A DNA stretch of 19,312 nt, taken from the NCBI GenBank assembly GCA_964549595.1, contig CAZJWK010000049.1:1-19312 (forward strand), written 5' to 3'. Origin of the DNA: CAZQQN01 sp964549595. Lineage in GTDB: Bacteria; Bacteroidota; Bacteroidia; CAILMK01; CAYYUA01. Shown piece by piece: positions 14,453 to 19,312 of this stretch (positions within the stretch are counted from its first letter, which is position 1; every line of letters begins with the position of its first letter). The position numbers and the translations under genes are program-made. The notes below the pieces were generated by a model, which saw only the letters and a program-made list of their open reading frames with translations, made no database searches and was not told where the DNA came from.

Positions 14453-16057
14453 ATGTGTTTTCACTTAAAAAAGGTCATAATCATTAGTCTTTTGACCTTA
14501 ATCACTTCTTTTGCATTTTCCGCAACAAATTCGGAACAGATTAAAAAATTGAAAAAAGATTTAAAAGAGGCGGAGGCCGATACAAACAAAGTTAAATTAT
14601 TAAATAAAATAGGCCTGGAGTACCGCCTTATCAATCCTGATTCCGGCTTAAAATACCTAAATCAGGGTTTAAGCCTTCTTGAAAAAGTTTACTATCCGTT
14701 GGGTAAGGCAAAAACGCTTAAAAACAAGGCGATTTTGCTGTATTTTAAAAATGATTATCCGGAAGCTTTGGATCATTACCTGAAATCCTTGAATGTGTTC
14801 AAGGATTTATCCAAAAAAGAGGAAATAGCCAAAATAAAAACGAACATTGGTTCCTTATATCTGAGGCAAGGCATTTATGATGATGCTTTATCCAAGTACC
14901 TCGAAGCGTTAAAAATAATAGAAGAATTGGACAATGAAAAGTTGTTATCAAAAAGTTATAACAACATAGGAATGGTATATACCAACCAACGTAAACCCAA
15001 TTACAAAAAGGCCATGGAATATTATAAAAAAAGTTTGACCATTAAGCGCAAATTACAGGATAGCAATGGAATAGCTACTGTTTATAATAATTTGGGTAAT
15101 ATTTTTTACAACCAGGGAAAAGCCTATAAAAAAGGGGAATTGAATAATGAAGAGTCACTTATTCCCACTTTCGANNNNNNNNNNCATGCCCATGAAGGTA
15201 CTTTAGATGTCAACAAACATTTTCATAAAGCGCGTCATTATTATGAACAATCCAAAGCTCATTGCCTTGAACAAAACAAACCCTGTAAAGCAAGAGCCTA
15301 TTTAAACATTGGTTTAATCCTTATAGAAAAAAAAGCATTGGATAAGGCATTAAATTACATCAACAAAGCCTTAAGGATTAATCATGCGGTTAAAAATAAA
15401 ACCGGGGAAATTCATTGCTTAATGGGAAAAGGGGAAATACTCAAAAAACAAGGAAGCCTTGATTCAGCCATTAATAAATTTCAGGGAGCCAAAATGCTGG
15501 CCAATGAAATTGGGAATAAGAAAGCATTAAAAAACGCTTATAATGAGTTGGCGAACCTTTATGAACAAAAGGGAACCTATGAAAAGGCTTACCACAACCT
15601 TAAACAAGAAAAAGCCTTAAAAGATACTTTGTTTAACGCGGAAAAAGCCAAGCAAATTCAAAACCTTAAAATAAAAGAGAAAAAGCGTAAAGCCCGCAAA
15701 AGGGAGAGAATTGAAGCGAAAAAAGAACAAAGACAACATAGGATCCAGTATTCAGGGATATTTATTTCCTTAATTTTCCTTTTTGCTTTTTTATTCCTTT
15801 CCGGTAATTTTACTCTTCCTTACAAATTTGCAGAGGGTTTCATCTTTTTCAATTTCATCCTGCTTTTTGAATTTATTTTAGTGATTTTAGATCCTTATAT
15901 AGATCATTATTCAGGTGGACAACCATTGATAAAATTGTTGGCAAATGCCGTTTTAGCCTTATTTATATTTCCTGCCCACAGTTTTTTTGAGGATAAACTC
16001 AAACGAAAAGTAGTTCCTGGTTTTATCAATTACCAGGAAAGTCAAAAAGGCATTTGA
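14453..16057 (+). CDS. Exported TPR protein with C-terminal three-helix membrane module (paralog 1)
   Basis: A signal peptide (K6 K7, hydrophobic 8-21, AFSA around 21-24) is followed by TPR units from about residue 45 to 390, with typical repeats such as NIGSLYLRQGIYDDALSKY and YNNIGMVYTNQ. A strongly basic helix comes next (409-430, 12 of 22 Lys/Arg), then three membrane helices (about 434-450, 462-479, 492-512) and a short tail. Bacteroidota often place such TPR arrays before histidine kinase or cyclase domains; here there is no output enzyme domain, only the membrane module. That suggests a scaffold or partner-recruiting role, which is inference. A 10-N gap falls at codons 241-244, so true length and frame there are uncertain. 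Compared with its paralog it is about 20 residues longer around the gap. A TTATTTTG box at 14421-14428 is a weak promoter candidate. Confidence 0.85.
   Translation: MCFHLKKVIIISLLTLITSFAFSATNSEQIKKLKKDLKEAEADTNKVKLLNKIGLEYRLINPDSGLKYLNQGLSLLEKVYYPLGKAKTLKNKAILLYFKNDYPEALDHYLKSLNVFKDLSKKEEIAKIKTNIGSLYLRQGIYDDALSKYLEALKIIEELDNEKLLSKSYNNIGMVYTNQRKPNYKKAMEYYKKSLTIKRKLQDSNGIATVYNNLGNIFYNQGKAYKKGELNNEESLIPTFXXXXHAHEGTLDVNKHFHKARHYYEQSKAHCLEQNKPCKARAYLNIGLILIEKKALDKALNYINKALRINHAVKNKTGEIHCLMGKGEILKKQGSLDSAINKFQGAKMLANEIGNKKALKNAYNELANLYEQKGTYEKAYHNLKQEKALKDTLFNAEKAKQIQNLKIKEKKRKARKRERIEAKKEQRQHRIQYSGIFISLIFLFAFLFLSGNFTLPYKFAEGFIFFNFILLFEFILVILDPYIDHYSGGQPLIKLLANAVLALFIFPAHSFFEDKLKRKVVPGFINYQESQKGI
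15175..15184. other. Assembly gap of ten N
   Basis: Ten ambiguous bases lie inside the first TPR gene. As written the reading frame stays open across them, but ten may be a placeholder length. The gap falls exactly where the two TPR paralogs differ in length, so missing or collapsed repeat sequence is possible. Confidence 0.98.
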
Positions 16058-16301
16058 ACGGCCAACATCATCCTTTGGCCCTGATTCTGGGTCCTCCAAA
16101 TTTATTCAAAAGGCAATCATTTCCCTAAAAAGCCTTTAGCACTGATTTTTAAAAGTTTTTCCTCCGGAAATCCGTGAAAAGGGATGCTCATAAAAGTATA
16201 TTCCGGTAAAGGTTGACGCCTTCTTTTAAATCCACCCAATTATTTCTACATTTACGAAATTTGGCGAAGTATTAAGCTTAAATAAGATCAAAAATTAAGG
16301 T
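16058..16301. other. Spacer between the two TPR genes
   Basis: Two inverted repeats are visible: GGCCAA/TTGGCC (16060-16065 and 16075-16080, 9-base loop), right after the stop of the first TPR gene, and AAAGGC/GCCTTT (16109-16114 and 16132-16137, 17-base loop), followed by a T-rich stretch. The second may be a weak terminator. A TACATTTA box at 16247-16254 (one mismatch from TAnnTTTG) could start transcription of the second TPR gene. None is strong. Confidence 0.35.
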
Positions 16302-17846
16302 ATGTATTTTAATTTACTCAGAAATTTAGCAAGAGGGCTAATAGTAACTTTTCTGTTGCTGGTCTCATTAGTTAGTGATGCAAACGGGAGTAAGACGGAT
16401 AGCCTGGTTGAAAAGCTGGAAAAAACAGAAGTAGATACCCTGAAGGTTGATTTATACAATCAATTAGCCTGGGCTTTGAAATTTTCCCAGCCGGATTCAG
16501 CCTTAAGTTATTGTGATAAAGCTTTATCCCTGACCGAAAAAATCTATTATCCCAAAGGAAAAGCACTGGCCCAAAAAAATAAAGGGGTTGTGCATTATTT
16601 GCAAGGGAATTACCCGGAGGCCCTGAAATCTTATTTGGAGGCACTTGATAAATACAAAGATTTAAACAATAAACAAAAAATTGGCAGTTTGTATGTAAAT
16701 ATAGGTAGCATTTATTTGTCAAAAGGAGTATATGATGATGCGCTTGAGAATTATTTTAAAGCATTGCCAATATTTGAAAAAAGGGATAAAAAGAATTATT
16801 TAGCCAAGGTGTACAACAACATCGGAAGGGTATATAACCAAAGAAATAATTTCGATAAAGCTCATGAGTATTATAAGAAAAGTTTAACCATCAAGAAAAA
16901 GCTTGACAATAAGAGTGGTATGGCTACCACTTACAACAACATTGCTAACATTTTCTATTCACGAAGTAAGAATACCAAAGATTCTGTCAAACAAAAAGAA
17001 TATTTGCAAAAAGCCCTCAAGTATTATCAACAGTCATTTAAAATCAATGAAAACCTTGGTAATAAGCGTGGTAAGGCCAGAACCCTTAGGAATATTGGGT
17101 TAATTTACACCAACAAAGGCCTGCTGGATTCAGCAAACAAGGCTCACTCACGGGCGCTTAAACTGAATAAAGAAATAGATAATAAAAAAGGGCAGATTTA
17201 TTCATTGTTAGGTTTAGGGGAAATATTGCAAAAGCAAGACAGGAAATTAGAAGCGATTAAAAGATTCAAAAATGCCGCTAAAATTGCCAAGGAAATTGGG
17301 TCTAATACCGAGCTAAAAAATGCCTACCAGGGCTTATCTAACGCTTTTGAAGAAACCAATCAACATGAAAAGGCTTATGCTTACCTCAGAAAAACCACGA
17401 AATTAAAGGATTCCCTTTTTAACCAGGAACGTGCAGAACAAATACAAAGGCTTGAATTGAAAGAAAAGAAACGGAAAGCCCGCAGGCAGGCCAGGTTAGA
17501 AGCCAAACGTGAAAAAAGGAGGCATCGGCTACAATATTCAGGGATTTTCATCGGATTGGTTTTCTTATTTGTGTTTGTTTTTCTCTCTGGTAAATTCACC
17601 CTTCCTTATAAATTTGCGGAAGGTTTTATCTTCTTCAATTTTATTCTGCTTTTTGAATTCATTTTGGTGATTTTAGATCCCTACATAGACCATTATTCAG
17701 GTGAACAACCATTAATAAAATTATTGGTAAATGGTTTATTGGCTTTAATAATATTCCCGTTGCACGCATTTTTTGAAGAAAAATTAAAACGGAGGGTTGT
17801 GCCGGGTTTTGTTCATTATAAGGATACCCAAAAACAACAACTTTAG
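16302..17846 (+). CDS. Exported TPR protein with C-terminal three-helix membrane module (paralog 2)
   Basis: 514 residues, intact. An N-terminal signal or signal-anchor (R7, R11, hydrophobic 13-24) is followed by TPR units from about residue 45 to 380 (for example VNIGSIYLSKGVYDDALENY and YNNIANIFYS). Next come a basic helix (388-409, 13 of 22 Lys/Arg) and three membrane helices (about 415-430, 441-458, 471-491), then a tail ending QKQQL. Polar residues N446, E452, D459, K473, N477 and H488 lie in or at the edges of the helices, and all are kept in paralog 1. There is no kinase, cyclase or DNA-binding domain. It is about half identical to paralog 1 over the TPRs and about 85% over the last 100 residues, so the pair arose by tandem duplication. 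The stop TAG is 2 bp from the ATG of the LETM1-like gene, indicating one operon and probable translational coupling. Confidence 0.88.
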   Translation: MYFNLLRNLARGLIVTFLLLVSLVSDANGSKTDSLVEKLEKTEVDTLKVDLYNQLAWALKFSQPDSALSYCDKALSLTEKIYYPKGKALAQKNKGVVHYLQGNYPEALKSYLEALDKYKDLNNKQKIGSLYVNIGSIYLSKGVYDDALENYFKALPIFEKRDKKNYLAKVYNNIGRVYNQRNNFDKAHEYYKKSLTIKKKLDNKSGMATTYNNIANIFYSRSKNTKDSVKQKEYLQKALKYYQQSFKINENLGNKRGKARTLRNIGLIYTNKGLLDSANKAHSRALKLNKEIDNKKGQIYSLLGLGEILQKQDRKLEAIKRFKNAAKIAKEIGSNTELKNAYQGLSNAFEETNQHEKAYAYLRKTTKLKDSLFNQERAEQIQRLELKEKKRKARRQARLEAKREKRRHRLQYSGIFIGLVFLFVFVFLSGKFTLPYKFAEGFIFFNFILLFEFILVILDPYIDHYSGEQPLIKLLVNGLLALIIFPLHAFFEEKLKRRVVPGFVHYKDTQKQQL

Positions 17847-17848
17847 TG

Positions 17849-19243
17849 ATGAAAGGGCTTAAGCAAAATTTTGGTAAAAATTGGATTGGCGGTAATAAGG
17901 GCTGGTTCCGAAAATACCTGGATTACCGGTTTGATAAACCCATCACACAACCTCTATCCGAGCTTGAATTAGCACCGGAAACCATGAATGAACTCCATCC
18001 GGACAAAGAGCTTTACTATTTGCTTCAACCAACTGGTCTCCTATACGGTTTTCCTTTTCATTATCCATTCAGTGACCTCAAAGGGGAGGCAATTTTCCCT
18101 AACATTAATTACCGCCAATTGGTAAAAATCGTTTTCACAGAAAGTTTACTGGGAATATTAGTAGCTGATTTGGAAAGGCTTTTACCCAACGGACTGGAAA
18201 AAGCACTAAGATTTCCCTGTGCCCTCAATCAAGCTTTAACTTATTTTCTAAAGATTCCAGATAATGAAAAGTCCATTAACGAACAATTACCCAAAAACAT
18301 TAATTGGGTGACCAAATGGGAAAAATGGACCGACCAAAAACTTAAGCAAAAAAATAAATGGGTTGGTATTTCCTATGGTTTACCCAATTGCCTTTTATTC
18401 CTTGAAATGATTCTGTGTGTTGAAGATCAGAGGAGAAAACTAAATTTGGGTGCACAAGATTTAAATACCGAATATTTATACCTTGACCTATTTAAGATCA
18501 TCCATAACGCCATTTTAATGGATGGAAAAATAGCTGATCAAGAGGAAGTTTTATTGGAACAATTCATTGCCTCTGCTCCCCTTACCAGTAGGACGAAAAA
18601 GTACATGAAAAATTTAATCCGAACCCATTCAGAACCAGAGGAAATGGAAGCTAAATCTACTTATCCATGGTTAGTCAGGCGTTTTTACCAGGAAATCGCT
18701 ACCTTATTCACGATGGCTGACCGGGAGCTGGACAAGAACGAAGAAAATTTCTTAAAAACATTAGGCAATACATTGAGCCTGCAACCCAAAGAAGTCGAGG
18801 AAAGTATCCTGGCCCTGGAAGTTTTTATTACCCATAACGAAAAACATTTTACCTATGTAACAGCCAAGAATTCCCTGAAAGGAATGAGGAAAGATATCCA
18901 GGAAAAGGCTAAACGGGCTGCAAACCGCAACAAAGAAAGTTTGTATCAAGAAATCCGTGAGAGTCAAGAACTTTATCAATTACTCATTAAAGCACGAACT
19001 ATTGAATTAACACCGGATGAAAAGGAAAAAGTGCGTTCCCAGTTGATGGATATCCTGAAAACCATTCCGGTTTTCGTCATCATTAGTTTACCAGGCACTT
19101 TCATGACACTGCCTTTTTTGATCAGCATATTGCCTAACCAGTATTTTCCCACAGCTTTTCAAAAGCTCAAAGAGGAAAGCCTAAAAGAAAGGGAAGAAAA
19201 GAACGATAATGGTAATCAAAATCAGAACTCCGGTCAAAGCTAA
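17849..19243 (+). CDS. LETM1-like membrane protein with TerB-like domain
   Basis: 464 residues from the ATG at 17849; a GTG overlapping the previous stop at 17846 would add one residue. The middle (about 210-310) has the look of a TerB-like helical domain with two acidic DG/D-rich motifs, ILMDGKIADQEE and TMADRELDKNEENFL. The C-terminal part is the LETM1-type core: LTPDEKEKVRSQLMDILKTI (388-407), then one hydrophobic segment with ISLPGTFMTLPFLISILPN, and the closing FPTAFQKL. The tail is charged and Asn/Gln-rich. Mitochondrial LETM1 is linked to K+/H+ or Ca2+/H+ exchange and to ribosome binding; the bacterial versions are poorly understood, and databases call some Bacteroidota members LETM1-related biofilm-associated proteins (recalled, not checked). 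The N-terminal 200 residues match nothing that I know. It is coupled to TPR paralog 2. No signal peptide is seen, so most of it is probably cytoplasmic. Confidence 0.85.
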   Translation: MKGLKQNFGKNWIGGNKGWFRKYLDYRFDKPITQPLSELELAPETMNELHPDKELYYLLQPTGLLYGFPFHYPFSDLKGEAIFPNINYRQLVKIVFTESLLGILVADLERLLPNGLEKALRFPCALNQALTYFLKIPDNEKSINEQLPKNINWVTKWEKWTDQKLKQKNKWVGISYGLPNCLLFLEMILCVEDQRRKLNLGAQDLNTEYLYLDLFKIIHNAILMDGKIADQEEVLLEQFIASAPLTSRTKKYMKNLIRTHSEPEEMEAKSTYPWLVRRFYQEIATLFTMADRELDKNEENFLKTLGNTLSLQPKEVEESILALEVFITHNEKHFTYVTAKNSLKGMRKDIQEKAKRAANRNKESLYQEIRESQELYQLLIKARTIELTPDEKEKVRSQLMDILKTIPVFVIISLPGTFMTLPFLISILPNQYFPTAFQKLKEESLKEREEKNDNGNQNQNSGQS

Positions 19244-19279
19244 GGGGTTGGATTTTGGGTTAAAAACTCAGAATAAAAT

Positions 19280-19296
19280 ATTTCATAAATTGAAAT
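19280..19296 (+). repeat. AT-rich inverted repeat after the LETM1-like gene
   Basis: ATTTCA-TAAAT-TGAAAT is a perfect 6-bp stem, 36 bases past the stop, and an outer AGAAT/ATTCT can pair imperfectly. No T tract follows before the window ends. It may contribute to transcript termination or 3' stability. Confidence 0.3.
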
Positions 19297-19312
19297 TCTG
19301 ATAATCAGATAA

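Noticed and set aside
14453..17846. TPR genes as histidine kinases or adenylate cyclases
   Set aside because: Bacteroidota TPR sensors often have these outputs, but no H-box, ATPase N-box or cyclase motif follows the membrane helices here.

Overview
The window reads as a stretch of a Bacteroidota genome, probably a Cytophagales-like or related free-living member. The signs are the promoter elements of the TAnnTTTG type in front of several genes, the absence of purine-rich ribosome binding sites, a carbamoyl phosphate synthase large subunit that lacks the C-terminal MGS domain, a YidC with a long charged linker and Lys in place of the usual groove Arg, a DUF4834-like small protein, and periplasmic TPR proteins. 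Base composition is moderately AT-rich throughout, with no obvious foreign block. Taxonomy is inference from gene style only.

Left part (1-10851): a non-coding end with 14-bp tandem repeats, nicotinamidase (pncA, minus), a GT2-type glycosyltransferase (plus), a YihY/BrkB-family membrane protein (minus), a carB-DUF4834 pair (minus, 18 bp apart), a conserved but unnamed 195-residue protein (minus), MurQ (minus), a PaaG-like enoyl-CoA hydratase/isomerase (plus) divergent from murQ, and the CCA-adding tRNA nucleotidyltransferase (minus). This is a housekeeping mixture: NAD salvage, pyrimidine/arginine precursor synthesis, peptidoglycan recycling, acyl-CoA chemistry and tRNA maturation.

Middle (10852-13861): yidC (minus, followed after 66 bp by the CCA gene) and then about 1 kb without a convincing gene, holding only inverted repeats and a few short coding-like scraps.

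Right part (13862-19312, all plus): a small exported Spy/LTXXQ-like protein with its own terminator, then two paralogous exported TPR proteins that end in the same three-helix membrane module, and a TerB-like/LETM1-like membrane protein whose start sits 2 bp after the stop of the second TPR gene. The first TPR gene contains a 10-N assembly gap. The two TPR proteins are about half identical in the repeats but about 85% identical in the membrane module, where a 36-residue run is identical despite 14 synonymous codon changes. This TPR-membrane/LETM1 cluster is the best candidate in the window for an undescribed system, possibly an envelope sensor or scaffold coupled to a LETM1-type membrane protein. 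The coupling rests on gene order and spacing only.
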